38,034 nt of DNA, from NCBI GenBank assembly GCA_944331955.1, contig CALVIY010000010.1, forward strand, positions 1-38,034. Direction: 5' to 3'. Source of the stretch: an uncultured Bacilli bacterium. GTDB taxonomy: Bacteria; Bacillota_I; Bacilli_A; RF39; UBA660. Positions within the stretch are counted from its first letter, which is position 1, and every line of letters starts with the position of its first letter. The notes below the pieces were generated by a model. It was given only the letters and a program-made list of their open reading frames with translations, did not search any database and was not told the origin of the DNA. The translations under genes and the position numbers were made by a program. Shown one piece after another: positions 17,439 through 25,646 of this stretch.

Positions 17439-18089
17439 ATGAAAGATAGATATAATATGTCTTTAGAAGATAATATATTTTTTGCTAAGAGAAAACTTGT
17501 TGATAATATTTATAAAAGTGCTAATCTTGAAGGAATTGCTGTTACTTTTGCTGATACTTATGCTTTTATGAATAATGTTAATACAGGTAATATTTCAGTT
17601 GATGATATGTTGAAACTTAAAGGTTTAAAAGATGCTTGGGAATATGTAATAAACCATGTTACTGAAGAACTTACTATAGATTTTATTAAAAAAATACATT
17701 TTGAAGTATGTAAAGGACAAAACATTTATCCTTTGGGTGAATTTAGAGATAAAGGTGTAGGTATTACCGGTACTTCTTGGCGTCCCAAACTTCCTAGTGA
17801 ATGTAATTATGATGAAGAACTAAAAGAAATCCTAAATAATAAAAACAAATTAGAAAGATGTATTGATTTATTTTGTTGGATTCAAAGATGTCAGATGTTT
17901 TTAGATGGTAATAAAAGAGTTGCTAATTTAATTGCTAATAAAGAAATGATTAAAAATGGGCAAGGTATAATAGCAGTTCCTGTTGAAGAGATTGGTAACT
18001 ATTTAACTAAATTAACCCTCTATTACGAGAGTGGAGATAATACTAAGTTAAAAGAGTGGATTTATGATAATTGTATAGATGGTGTTTAA
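17439..18089 (+). CDS. Fic-domain protein with Gln in place of the catalytic His
   Basis: A 216-aa Fic-family protein. Fic enzymes transfer AMP or other groups to target proteins. The core motif reads QMFLDGNKR (152-160), where the family has HxFx(D/E)GN(G/K)R; the catalytic His is replaced by Gln152. The flap region GEFRDKGVGITGTSWRPKLP is intact. An N-terminal SANLEG (27-32) matches the inhibitory (S/T)xxxE(G/N) helix of class II Fic proteins. So the inhibitor is kept while the catalytic His is lost, which suggests altered chemistry or a regulatory role. The ATG at 17433 abuts GAAGGAGG, so the ATG at 17439 (6-nt spacing) is chosen. It follows toxN by 87 nt and precedes the infC promoter. 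Confidence 0.88.
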   Translation: MKDRYNMSLEDNIFFAKRKLVDNIYKSANLEGIAVTFADTYAFMNNVNTGNISVDDMLKLKGLKDAWEYVINHVTEELTIDFIKKIHFEVCKGQNIYPLGEFRDKGVGITGTSWRPKLPSECNYDEELKEILNNKNKLERCIDLFCWIQRCQMFLDGNKRVANLIANKEMIKNGQGIIAVPVEEIGNYLTKLTLYYESGDNTKLKEWIYDNCIDGV

Positions 18090-18092
18090 TTT

Positions 18093-18136
18093 GTTGTAAC
18101 AAAGTAGTAATAAAGTTGTAACAAAGTAGTAATAAA
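18093..18136 (+). repeat. Two perfect 22-bp tandem repeats upstream of the infC promoter
   Basis: GTTGTAACAAAGTAGTAATA plus AA occurs twice with no gap (18093-18114, 18115-18136), immediately before the -35 box of infC. It could be a regulator site or a slippage product. Confidence 0.85.
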
Positions 18137-18139
18137 GTG

Positions 18140-18168
18140 TTGACAAAAATAGATTTTTAGCATAAAAT
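18140..18168 (+). promoter_or_regulatory. Promoter of infC-rpmI-rplT
   Basis: TTGACA (18140-18145), a 17-nt spacer and TAAAAT (18163-18168). Transcription should begin near 18175, leaving a leader of about 145 nt before infC. Confidence 0.85.
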
Positions 18169-18174
18169 AGTTGA

Positions 18175-18321
18175 AGAAAAGGAAAGAGATGGGATACCCC
18201 ACCACCTGATTGATAAGTAAGTCAATAGGTAAAAAGCCAAGATAGATATAATAATATAACATTATTTTGGTTTTTTAGTGGGTATTAATATATCCACTTT
18301 TCTTAATTTATGGAGGTGTTA
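18175..18321 (+). promoter_or_regulatory. L20-leader-like structured 5' UTR of the infC operon
   Basis: Several stems can be drawn. ACCT/AGGT with ATTGA/TCAAT lies at 18204-18230. AAAAAGCCAA (18231-18240) pairs with TTGGTTTTTT (18267-18276) around an inner AATAAT/ATTATT stem. The segment TACCCCAC near 18195 can pair with GTGGGTA (18278-18284), which would break the terminator at 18278-18304. In Bacillus ribosomal protein L20 binds such a leader and promotes termination (L20 leader family). The match is by layout and alternative folding, not by model search. Confidence 0.7.
18278..18304 (+). terminator. Attenuator hairpin in the infC leader
   Basis: GTGGGTAT pairs with ATATCCAC (18278-18297; one G-T pair) around TAAT and is followed by TTTTCTT. 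It ends about 18 nt before the infC start, so it would stop transcription when formed. Confidence 0.7.
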
Positions 18322-18855
18322 ATTATAGCAAAAGATAATAAGAGTCAATTAATTAATGAGCAAATTAGAGCTAAAGAAGTATTAGTTATTGGTCCTAATG
18401 GAGAACAAGTTGGAATTAAATCTATAGAAGATGCAAGAACACTTGCAAAATATGCTAATTTAGATTTAGTTTTAATGAATCCTAATGGTAATCCGCCTGT
18501 TTGTAAAGTAATGGATTATAATAAATACCGTTATGAAAGACAGAAGAAAGAAAAAGAAGCTTTGAAAAAGCAAAGAGCTTCTCAAGCAGAGTTAAAAGAG
18601 TTTAGATTATCTCCTGTTATTGATGTAGGAGACTTTGAGACTAAGCTTAGAAATGTTATTAAATACTTACAAAAAGGTGATAAGATTAAACTTACGATTA
18701 GATTCAAAGGAAGACAAATGGCTCATACTGAACTAGGTAAAGAAGTATTAGAGAAATTTGCTAATAGGACTCTAGATTATGCAACAATTGATCAACATCC
18801 AAAGTTAGATGGTCGTACTATGACAATGTTTTTAGTACCAAAGAAAGATAAGTAG
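18322..18855 (+). CDS. infC: Translation initiation factor IF-3, probable AUU (or AUA) start
   Basis: About 178 aa. IF-3 keeps 30S subunits free and checks the start codon. The N-terminal domain contains INEQIRAKEVLVIGPNGEQV, then a Lys-rich linker and the C-terminal domain with IRFKGRQMAHTELG and the end LDGRTMTMFLVPKK. The ATG at 18310 lies inside the GGAGGTG ribosome binding site (18312-18318) and cannot be used with it. In frame after it are ATT 18322 (5-nt spacing) and ATA 18325 (8-nt). An AUU start is the classic infC autoregulation device known from E. coli, since IF-3 rejects non-standard starts. ATT 18322 is listed, giving fMet-Ile-Ala-Lys-Asp. Confidence 0.93.
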   Translation: MIAKDNKSQLINEQIRAKEVLVIGPNGEQVGIKSIEDARTLAKYANLDLVLMNPNGNPPVCKVMDYNKYRYERQKKEKEALKKQRASQAELKEFRLSPVIDVGDFETKLRNVIKYLQKGDKIKLTIRFKGRQMAHTELGKEVLEKFANRTLDYATIDQHPKLDGRTMTMFLVPKKDK

Positions 18856-18869
18856 AAGGAGGAATTATA

Positions 18870-19055
18870 ATGCCTAAATTAAAAACACATAAAGGTAGTA
18901 AGAAAGTATTTAAGAAAAGAAAAAATGATTATAAGATGGGACACCCAGGAAGTAGACATAATGTTGGTTATAAATCAAGAAAAGTAAATAGAAAGAAAAG
19001 AAGTGCATCTAGCTTATCTAAAGCAGATCAAAATCGTTTAAAAAACATTATTTAA
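18870..19055 (+). CDS. rpmI: Large ribosomal subunit protein bL35
   Basis: A 61-aa very basic protein of the 50S subunit. It begins MPKLKTHKGSKKVFKKRKND and contains GHPGSRHNVGYKSRKVNRKK, the expected L35 pattern. It lies between infC and rplT with good ribosome binding sites, forming the conserved infC-rpmI-rplT operon. Confidence 0.96.
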   Translation: MPKLKTHKGSKKVFKKRKNDYKMGHPGSRHNVGYKSRKVNRKKRSASSLSKADQNRLKNII

Positions 19056-19072
19056 TTTAAGGAGGATGAAGT

Positions 19073-19663
19073 ATGGCAAGAGTTAAGAATGGAGCAGTTA
19101 CAAAAGCTCGTCATAAGAAAGTATTAAAACAAGCTAAAGGATACTTTGGTAGTAAACATAGACTTTATAAGAGTGCTAAAGAACAATTAATGCATTCTGG
19201 TCAATATGCATTTCGTGATAGAAAGCAAAAGAAAAGAGAATTTAGAAAATTATGGATAACTAGAATTAATGCAGCATGTAGAGAAAATGGTATTAGTTAT
19301 TCTAGATTTATAGAAGGATTAAATAAAGCAGGTGTAGAAGTTAACCGTAAAATGTTAAGTGAAATTGCTATTAATGATCCTAAAGCATTTACTGAATTAG
19401 TTGAAGTTGCTAAAAAAGGTAAAGAAGGTAAAATAAAAGCAAATGAAGTTAAATCTACTAAAGAAGTAACTGTTAAGAGTAGTAGTACTAAAGAAGAAGT
19501 AAAGACAACTGAAAAGAAAGCTACAACTAAAAAAGAAGAGAAAACAGAAGTTAAAGACTATAGTAAAATGACAGTTGCAGAACTTAAAGAAGTTGCAAAA
19601 GAAAAAGGAATTGCAACTACAGGTATGAAAAAAGCTGATATAATTGCAGCTTTAGAAAAATAA
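19073..19663 (+). CDS. rplT: Large ribosomal subunit protein bL20 with a SAP/Rho_N-like C-terminal tail
   Basis: The first about 118 residues are ordinary L20, with [20 protein letters not shown], ending around [17 protein letters not shown]20 binds 23S rRNA early in 50S assembly and in Bacillus represses its own operon through the leader. The protein then continues to 196 aa. A Lys/Glu/Thr-rich linker (about 121-160) leads to a 35-residue module (162-196) starting [20 protein letters not shown] and ending [11 protein letters not shown]. This resembles SAP or Rho N-terminal helix-extended-helix domains that bind nucleic acid. Nearly the same module ends S2, the next gene. No frameshift or fusion break is visible, so the tail is genuine. 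Its role is unknown. Confidence 0.95.
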   Translation: MARVKNGAVTKARHKKVLKQAKGYFGSKHRLYKSAKEQLMHSGQYAFRDRKQKKREFRKLWITRINAACRENGISYSRFIEGLNKAGVEVNRKMLSEIAINDPKAFTELVEVAKKGKEGKIKANEVKSTKEVTVKSSSTKEEVKTTEKKATTKKEEKTEVKDYSKMTVAELKEVAKEKGIATTGMKKADIIAALEK

Positions 19664-19679
19664 ACATATTTTGGGATTG

Positions 19680-19735
19680 AATTATCTAGTGCTGTTAGTC
19701 GTATAAATAAATGATAGCTAGCAGTGATAATTTTT
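19680..19735 (+). terminator. Long hairpin with T-run between rplT and rpsB
   Basis: AATTATC (19680-19686) pairs with GATAATT (19726-19732), with further pairing of TGCT/AGCA type inside, and T's follow to 19735. It is either the terminator of the infC operon or an attenuator in an rpsB leader, as no clear promoter lies between it and rpsB. Confidence 0.6.
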
Positions 19736-19775
19736 AGAACAAAATAGAAGATTAAAACGAAAAGGAGATTAGAAT

Positions 19776-20717
19776 ATGAGCGTAGTATCAATGAATTATT
19801 TATTAGAAGCTGGTGTTCAATTTGGACATCAAAAAAGAAGATGGAATCCTAAGATGGGAGAATACATCTATACAACTAGAGATGATATTTATATTATCGA
19901 TTTACAAAAAACATCTAAATGTTTAGATAGAGCATATGATGCTTTAAAAGCTATTGCAGAAGATGGAGGAAAAGTTCTATTTGTTGGAACTAAGAAACAA
20001 GCTGGGGAAGCTGCAGAAGAGAGTGCTGTTAGAACTAATATGTACTTTGTTAATGAAAGATGGTTAGGTGGTACTTTAACTAACTTTAGAACTATTAGAT
20101 CAAGAGTTAGAAGAATGGAAGAAATCGAAAAGATGGAAAGTGATGGAACGTTCGATTTATTACCTAAGAAAGAAGTTATTGGTCTTAAGAAAGAATATGA
20201 AAAACTTAATAAGAACTTAAGAGGAATTAGAGATATGAAGAAACTTCCTCAAGCTTTAGTTATAGTTGATCCTAAGAAAGAAGAGATTGCTATTAAAGAA
20301 GCTAGAATCTTAAATATTCCTGTATTTGGTGTAGTTGATACAAACTGCGATCCAGATATGGTTGATTATGTTATTCCTGGTAATGATGATGCTGTAAGAA
20401 GTGTTAAATTACTTATTGGAGCTTTAACTAATGCTATTGCAGAAGTTAATGGTAATGAAGTAATTGATTATATTACTGAAGAAGAGAAAGCTAAAAAAGA
20501 TAAGAAAGATACTAAAAAGGAAGTAAAGAAAGAAACTAAAGAAGTTAAGGCTGAAGCTAAGAAAGAAGAAGTAGTTAAAGAAAAAGAAACTACTAAAGAA
20601 GAAACTGTAGATTATAGTAAAATGACAGTTGCTGAATTAAAAGAAATAGCTAAAGAGAAGAATATTGCGACAACTGGTTTAAAGAAAGCTGATATTATAG
20701 AAGCTTTATCAAAGTAA
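19776..20717 (+). CDS. rpsB: Small ribosomal subunit protein uS2 with a SAP/Rho_N-like C-terminal tail
   Basis: S2 sits on the 30S back near S1 and S3. Residues 1 to about 232 are normal S2: [47 protein letters not shown], and the late [20 protein letters not shown]. The tail extends the protein to 313 aa. A Lys/Glu-rich linker (about 235-277) is followed by a 35-residue module (279-313) starting [20 protein letters not shown]. It is identical at 30 of 35 positions to the end of L20. The linkers differ in sequence, but both are charged and flexible. rpsB-tsf adjacency is standard; being next to rplT is less so. Confidence 0.95.
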   Translation: MSVVSMNYLLEAGVQFGHQKRRWNPKMGEYIYTTRDDIYIIDLQKTSKCLDRAYDALKAIAEDGGKVLFVGTKKQAGEAAEESAVRTNMYFVNERWLGGTLTNFRTIRSRVRRMEEIEKMESDGTFDLLPKKEVIGLKKEYEKLNKNLRGIRDMKKLPQALVIVDPKKEEIAIKEARILNIPVFGVVDTNCDPDMVDYVIPGNDDAVRSVKLLIGALTNAIAEVNGNEVIDYITEEEKAKKDKKDTKKEVKKETKEVKAEAKKEEVVKEKETTKEETVDYSKMTVAELKEIAKEKNIATTGLKKADIIEALSK

Positions 20718-20720
20718 GAT

Positions 20721-20750
20721 AGGAAGGAGGGAGGGAATCTCCTTCCTTTT
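20721..20750 (+). terminator. Intrinsic terminator/attenuator between rpsB and tsf
   Basis: AGGAAGGAG (20721-20729) pairs with CTCCTTCCT (20739-20747), then TTT. The 9-bp stem is strong but the T-run short, so it probably lowers rather than blocks tsf transcription. Confidence 0.75.
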
Positions 20751-20780
20751 GTATAAATTAAAGAAAGGATTGGATAAATT

Positions 20781-21659
20781 ATGTTTAAAGCAAGTGATGT
20801 AAAAGAATTAAGAGATAAGACTGGAGCAGGAATGCTTGATTGTAAGAAAGCCTTAGAAGCTTGTAATGGTAATATGGATGAGGCAGTTGATTGGTTAAGA
20901 GAAAAAGGTATTAGTAAGGCTGCTAAAAAAGAATCAAGAGTTGCTGCAGAAGGTTTATGTAAAATAGAAGTTAAAGATAATAAAGCAGTTATATTAGAAG
21001 TTAATTCTGAGACTGACTTTGTTGCTAAGAATGAAGAATTTGTTAACTTTGTTAATTATTTAGCAGATACTATTATTAATAATGATTTAAAGACTAGGGA
21101 AGACGTACTAGCTTTTGATGATAATGGTGAGACTGTAGAAGCAAAGCTTGTTAGTTTAACTGCTAAAATAGGAGAAAAAATATCTTTTAGAAGATGTGAA
21201 TTAGTAGAGAAAACTGATAGCGAGGTATTTGGTAGTTACCTACATATGGGAGGTAAAATCGGTGCTTTAGTAGTTCTTGATAATACTACAGAAGAAGTTG
21301 CAAAAGATGTTGCAATGCATGTTGCAGCTATGGCTCCTGTTTGTGTAGATAGAGATAGTGTTCCAAGTGAGATGGTAGAACATGAATCTAAAGTAATTAA
21401 AGAACAAGTTATGAATGAAGGTAAACCTGCAGAAATAGCTGAAAAAATGGTTACTGGTAGATTAAATAAATTCTATAAAGAGATTTGTTTAGAAGAACAA
21501 GCATTTATTAAAGATTCTAATGTTACAGTAGGAGATTATGTTAAGAATAATGGAGGAACTATTGTATCTATGATTCGTTATGCTGTTGGTGAAGGTATTG
21601 AGAAAAAAGAAGAGAACTTTGCTGATGAAGTAATGAGTCAAATTAATGCTGCTAAATAG
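20781..21659 (+). CDS. tsf: Elongation factor Ts
   Basis: A 292-aa guanine-nucleotide exchange factor for EF-Tu. The UBA-like N-terminus reads VKELRDKTGAGMLDCKKALE, followed by the TDFVAKNEEF motif that contacts EF-Tu. The two-part core ends in VGDYVKNNGGTIVSMIRYAV. Normal length, without the tail seen on L20 and S2. Ribosome binding site AAAGGA. Confidence 0.97.
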   Translation: MFKASDVKELRDKTGAGMLDCKKALEACNGNMDEAVDWLREKGISKAAKKESRVAAEGLCKIEVKDNKAVILEVNSETDFVAKNEEFVNFVNYLADTIINNDLKTREDVLAFDDNGETVEAKLVSLTAKIGEKISFRRCELVEKTDSEVFGSYLHMGGKIGALVVLDNTTEEVAKDVAMHVAAMAPVCVDRDSVPSEMVEHESKVIKEQVMNEGKPAEIAEKMVTGRLNKFYKEICLEEQAFIKDSNVTVGDYVKNNGGTIVSMIRYAVGEGIEKKEENFADEVMSQINAAK

Positions 21660-21682
21660 TTATTATTAGATAAATCCACCAA

Positions 21683-21709
21683 AAAAATACTAGAAACTCT
21701 AGTATTTTT
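21683..21709 (+). terminator. Intrinsic terminator after tsf
   Basis: AAAAATACTAGA (21683-21694) pairs with TCTAGTATTTTT (21698-21709) across a 3-nt loop: a 12-bp stem ending in T's. Confidence 0.9.
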
Positions 21710-21719
21710 ATTTAAGTTA

Positions 21720-21728
21720 TGATATAAT
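21720..21728 (+). promoter_or_regulatory. Extended -10 promoter of typA
   Basis: TGA followed by TATAAT (21723-21728). No good -35 box; the region upstream is the tsf terminator. Confidence 0.6.
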
Positions 21729-21756
21729 TTAGAACGTATTTTGGAGTGTGATAAGT

Positions 21757-23571
21757 ATGAAAAAAAGAAATGTAGCGATTATTGCCCATGTCGATCATGG
21801 TAAAACAACACTTGTAGATGGTATATTAAAAACATCTGGTATGTTTCGTGATAATGAAGATGTAAGTAATGTATCAATGGATTCTAATGCTTTAGAGAAA
21901 GAACGTGGTATTACAATTCTTGCTAAAACAACGGCTTTAGATTACAACGGTTATCGTATTAATATTCTTGATACTCCTGGTCATGCTGACTTTGGAGGAG
22001 AAGTTGAACGTATTATGAATATGGTTGATGGTGTTATTCTTGTTGTTGATGCTTATGAAGGTGCTATGCCTCAGACTAGATTCGTTTTAAAGAAAGCTTT
22101 TGAAGCAGGGGTTAAACCTATTGTAGTTATCAATAAAGTAGATAAACCTAGTGCAAGATGTAGTGCGGTTGTTGATGAAGTTCTTGATTTATTCATTGAA
22201 CTTGGTGCTGATGAAGATCAACTTGATTTCCCTGTTGTTTATGCTAGTGCTTTAAATGAGACTTGTAGTTTAAGTGATGATATAAGTACGCAAAAAAAAG
22301 GTTTTGAACCATTACTTGACTTAATAATTGATAAGATTCCTGCACCTTTAGGTGATAATACTAAACCATTACAATTTCAACCAGCATTGTTAGATTATAA
22401 TGAATTTGTAGGACGTATTGGTATTGGTCGTGTACATAATGGAATCATTAAGACTGGTGAGATGGTTAGTTGTATTAGATTAGATGGTTCTGTTAAGAAC
22501 TTTAGAATTCAAAAACTATTTGGTTATTATGGATATAATCGTATAGAGATTGAGAGTGCTGAAGCAGGAGATATTGTTGCTATTGCAGGGCTTGCTGATA
22601 TATCAGTAGGAGAGACTATCTGTAATATGGGAGATAATTTACCTTTACCTATTTTACATATAGATGAACCTACATTACAAATGACATTTGGAACTAACTC
22701 TAGCCCATTTGTAGGTCGTGATGGTAAGATTTTAACTGCTCGTAAGATTGAAGAAAGATTAATCCGTGAGACTCAAAAAGATGTATCTTTAAGAGTTGAA
22801 AGTGCCGGAAGTGATAGCTTCCTTGTTTCAGGTCGTGGTGAGTTACATCTTGGTATATTAATTGAAAATATGCGTCGTGAAGGTTTTGAACTTGAAGTAT
22901 CTAAACCTAAAGTAATTATTAAAGAAATAGATGGTGTTAAGTGTGAACCTTGGGAAGAGTTACAAATAGAAGTACCAGAAGATGTTGTTGGTAGTGTTAT
23001 TGAACATTTAGGTACTCGTGGTGGAGTAATGGAGAATATGACTAACTTTGAAAATCAAGTTAGACTTAACTATAGTATTCCATCTCGTGGACTTATTGGT
23101 TTTTCTACAGACTTTATGACTATGACTAAAGGATATGGAATAATGAATCATACCTTTAGTTCTTATAAACCATATGAAAACGTTGATATTGGAGAACGTA
23201 AACTAGGAGTTCTTGTTTCTGTTGAAAATGGTAATTCTACTGCTTATGCAATTGGTAACCTTGAAGATAGAGGTACTATGTTTATTGAACCTGGTACTGA
23301 AGTATATGAGGGTATGATAATAGGTGAATGTAATAGAGATAATGACCTTGCAGTTAATGTTGTTAAAGGTAAACAACTTACTAATATGCGTGCTGCTGGA
23401 AGTGATCATACAGTTGTCTTAAAAAGACCTCGTCCTATTACCTTAGAATATGCACTTGACTATATTAACTCAGATGAGTTAGTTGAAGTAACACCTAACT
23501 TTATTAGACTTAGAAAACGTATTTTAAATACAGAAGAGAGAAAAAAGGCAGATGCCAAAAAAAATAAATAG
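21757..23571 (+). CDS. typA: Ribosome-associated GTPase TypA/BipA
   Basis: A 604-aa translational GTPase related to EF-G, linked to 50S assembly and stress or cold growth. G1 is AHVDHGKTT, switch I includes LEKERGITILAK, G3 is DTPGHADFGGEVER and G4 is NKVDKPSAR. The BipA-specific C-terminus includes PSRGLIGFSTDFMTMTKGYG and LTNMRAAGSDHTVVLKRPRP. The upstream in-frame start at 21748 is rejected because TTGGAG is well spaced only for the ATG at 21757. It ends inside a terminator hairpin shared with the convergent gene. Confidence 0.97.
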   Translation: MKKRNVAIIAHVDHGKTTLVDGILKTSGMFRDNEDVSNVSMDSNALEKERGITILAKTTALDYNGYRINILDTPGHADFGGEVERIMNMVDGVILVVDAYEGAMPQTRFVLKKAFEAGVKPIVVINKVDKPSARCSAVVDEVLDLFIELGADEDQLDFPVVYASALNETCSLSDDISTQKKGFEPLLDLIIDKIPAPLGDNTKPLQFQPALLDYNEFVGRIGIGRVHNGIIKTGEMVSCIRLDGSVKNFRIQKLFGYYGYNRIEIESAEAGDIVAIAGLADISVGETICNMGDNLPLPILHIDEPTLQMTFGTNSSPFVGRDGKILTARKIEERLIRETQKDVSLRVESAGSDSFLVSGRGELHLGILIENMRREGFELEVSKPKVIIKEIDGVKCEPWEELQIEVPEDVVGSVIEHLGTRGGVMENMTNFENQVRLNYSIPSRGLIGFSTDFMTMTKGYGIMNHTFSSYKPYENVDIGERKLGVLVSVENGNSTAYAIGNLEDRGTMFIEPGTEVYEGMIIGECNRDNDLAVNVVKGKQLTNMRAAGSDHTVVLKRPRPITLEYALDYINSDELVEVTPNFIRLRKRILNTEERKKADAKKNK

Positions 23572-23596
23572 GCTTTATCATAGTCTATTTATTTTT
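23561..23596. terminator. Bidirectional terminator between typA and the lipoprotein gene
   Basis: AAATAAATAG (23562-23571) pairs with CTATTTATTT (23585-23594), with A/T runs on both sides. Both stop codons (23569-23571 plus, 23589-23591 minus) lie within the arms, a very compact convergent end. Confidence 0.85.
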
Positions 23597-23993
23597 CTAT
23601 CTTTTCTAAAAATTCTTCAATTTTTTCGTTAGATACCGCTCCATTTATTTTATGACTGGTTTCTTTTCCATCTTCAAAATACAAAACAGTTGGAGTACCA
23701 CTTACACTTGTAGTTAATTTATTAAATTTTTCAGCGTCTTCTTCAGTTAAATTGTAAAGATTAATAGAATAAGCTTCCATATTTTCTTCTTTTAGTATTG
23801 CTCTAAATCTAGGTGTAAACTCTTCACAATGAGAACATCCTGTTTGCATTACCTCTAGAATAAAACTTTCTTTATTATCGATTAATTCTTCTAATTTACT
23901 ATATTCAATATCAGTAATAACATTATTATTAGAACATCCTGTTAAGAATATAGCTAGTATAGTTATTAATAAATATTTAATTTTTCTTTTCAT
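23589..23993 (-). CDS. Thioredoxin-fold lipoprotein
   Basis: A 134-aa protein anchored on the outer face of the membrane. The N-terminus MKRKIKYLLITILAIFLTGC is a lipoprotein signal with lipobox LTGC; the Cys at about 20 becomes lipid-modified. The thioredoxin-like domain has the redox pair CSHC in EVMQTGCSHCEEF and the cis-Pro loop GTPTVLYFEDG. It probably acts as an extracellular thiol reductase or oxidase. The cysteine-rich 950-aa protein of the next locus is a plausible client (inference). The ATG at 23993 is preferred over the GTG at 24002, with AAGGAAAG upstream. It is divergent from the pilus locus. Confidence 0.9.
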   Translation of the reverse strand: MKRKIKYLLITILAIFLTGCSNNNVITDIEYSKLEELIDNKESFILEVMQTGCSHCEEFTPRFRAILKEENMEAYSINLYNLTEEDAEKFNKLTTSVSGTPTVLYFEDGKETSHKINGAVSNEKIEEFLEKIEK

Positions 23994-24016
23994 TTTTATC
24001 ACTACTTTCCTTAAGT

Positions 24017-24045
24017 ATTATAACAAGAACATCAAAATAAAACAA
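24017..24045 (-). promoter_or_regulatory. Promoter of the thioredoxin-like lipoprotein gene
   Basis: On the minus strand TTGTTT (24040-24045), a 17-nt spacer and TATAAT (24017-24022). On the other strand a TATAAT at 24083-24088 may serve the pilus locus, but its -35 is not clear. Confidence 0.75.
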
Positions 24046-24106
24046 GTTTCTACTTGTAGGAAATCTAAAACTAAGTTATACTTATAATAGCAAAGGGGTG
24101 TAATTT

Positions 24107-25633
24107 ATGATATTAAGAAAACCGTATGCTCTTTTAATACAATACTTTCAAAGAATACATTTGCTATTGATATTGTTTAGTGCATATATCTTTTATAAAG
24201 TAATGTCATTACGGACATTTATAGGAGAGTTTTTAAATACTGAGAGTTATAATGCTTATTATGAACCGATAAGTGACCATATTAACTTTTTAGTCATTAT
24301 TTTTATCCTATTAATAGTTGGTATAAGTATTACTTTAATTATATTATTACTATATAAGAAAAAACCGTGGAAAATATATTTGTATCCTGTAATACTATAT
24401 ACTTTTATGTTGGGTATTCTTATCTTTATCAGAAGTTATTTTAATGGCTATAATGATTTATCAGAATTACAACCTATTATGGCAGGTAGGGATTTATTAA
24501 ATATTGTTTATATATTTCAGTATCCTATATTCATTATTTTTGGTATCAGATTTTTAGGTATTGACTTAAAAAAGTTTGGTTTTAAAGAAGATGAAGAATA
24601 TTTAGATATAAAAGAAGAAGATAGAGAAGAATTTGAAGTTAATATTGAATTTGACAAAGATAAGATAACTAGAAATCTTAAAAAATTCTTTAGAAATGTT
24701 AAATATGTTTATTTTGAACATCAACTTATATGTAATATCATTATAATAATTCTTGCTGTTTCTCTTACTGGTTATACTTATTACTACTTTGGAGTATTAC
24801 ATAAGACATATAGAGAAGGAAAAACTTTCTCTGCTAATTATTATGATATTACAGTTAATAATAGTTATTTAACTAATAGAGATAGTAGGGGAAATGTAAT
24901 TGAAAAAAATAATAACTTTTTAGTTATTAATGTTACTGTTAAGAATAATGCTTCTAAACGCGATATTAATCTTGATCAGTTTAGAATTATGAATAGAAAT
25001 AATGAATTTCATTATGTAACAGGGCGATATGATTATTTTAAAGACTTAGGTAGACCTTATAGTGGTAGAGAACTTGAAAATAAAGATGAAGTTACTTTTA
25101 TTTTAGTTTATAGAATTCCTAAAGATATAGAGAGTACTAAATATACATTATACTATCAAGACTTTGCTCATGGTGTGATTAGAAAAACAAAATTAAGTGT
25201 TCAAGATGTTACAAAAGTAGATACTGTAGATGAAGCGAAGATTACTGAAAAGATGAAATTTCCAAGTAATGATACGTTAATTATTAATGACTTTAAATTA
25301 TCTAAAGAAACAACTTATAGTGCTTATTCGTGTTCAGATAACCTTTGCGCTATAAAAGAATTACCTTTAACTTCTGTTAATAATATCTTAGAAATAGCAT
25401 TTTCTAGTAATAGTTTTACGGGTAAAAGTTTTGTTGACTTTTCTAATATATATGCTAAAATTAGATATGAGGATAATAATGGTAAGATGAAGAGAATAGA
25501 ACCTAATTCTTTAGTTAATAGTTACAATGGTAATTATGCATACTTTAGTATTCCTAATGACATTAAAGAAGATGGTAAGATTGATTTAGTATTTATTTTT
25601 AGAAATCAAAGATATATCTATCATTTGAATTAA
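24107..25633 (+). CDS. Multi-pass membrane protein with an extracellular Ig-like domain
   Basis: A 508-aa protein. Four hydrophobic helices lie in the first about 150 residues (about 15-35, 60-84, 90-108, 130-150). An acidic cytoplasmic loop (about 155-200) follows, then a fifth helix (about 206-230). The remaining about 275 residues lie outside. Part of this (about 245-350) resembles DUF4352-type Ig-like domains, with NNNFLVINVTVKNNASKRDI and a later VTFILVYRIPKD. It is the first gene of the pilus/secretion locus, 13 nt before the next. It may be an assembly or stabilising component. No specific function is recognised. Confidence 0.7.
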   Translation: MILRKPYALLIQYFQRIHLLLILFSAYIFYKVMSLRTFIGEFLNTESYNAYYEPISDHINFLVIIFILLIVGISITLIILLLYKKKPWKIYLYPVILYTFMLGILIFIRSYFNGYNDLSELQPIMAGRDLLNIVYIFQYPIFIIFGIRFLGIDLKKFGFKEDEEYLDIKEEDREEFEVNIEFDKDKITRNLKKFFRNVKYVYFEHQLICNIIIIILAVSLTGYTYYYFGVLHKTYREGKTFSANYYDITVNNSYLTNRDSRGNVIEKNNNFLVINVTVKNNASKRDINLDQFRIMNRNNEFHYVTGRYDYFKDLGRPYSGRELENKDEVTFILVYRIPKDIESTKYTLYYQDFAHGVIRKTKLSVQDVTKVDTVDEAKITEKMKFPSNDTLIINDFKLSKETTYSAYSCSDNLCAIKELPLTSVNNILEIAFSSNSFTGKSFVDFSNIYAKIRYEDNNGKMKRIEPNSLVNSYNGNYAYFSIPNDIKEDGKIDLVFIFRNQRYIYHLN

Positions 25634-25646
25634 AGGAGAGAATAAA

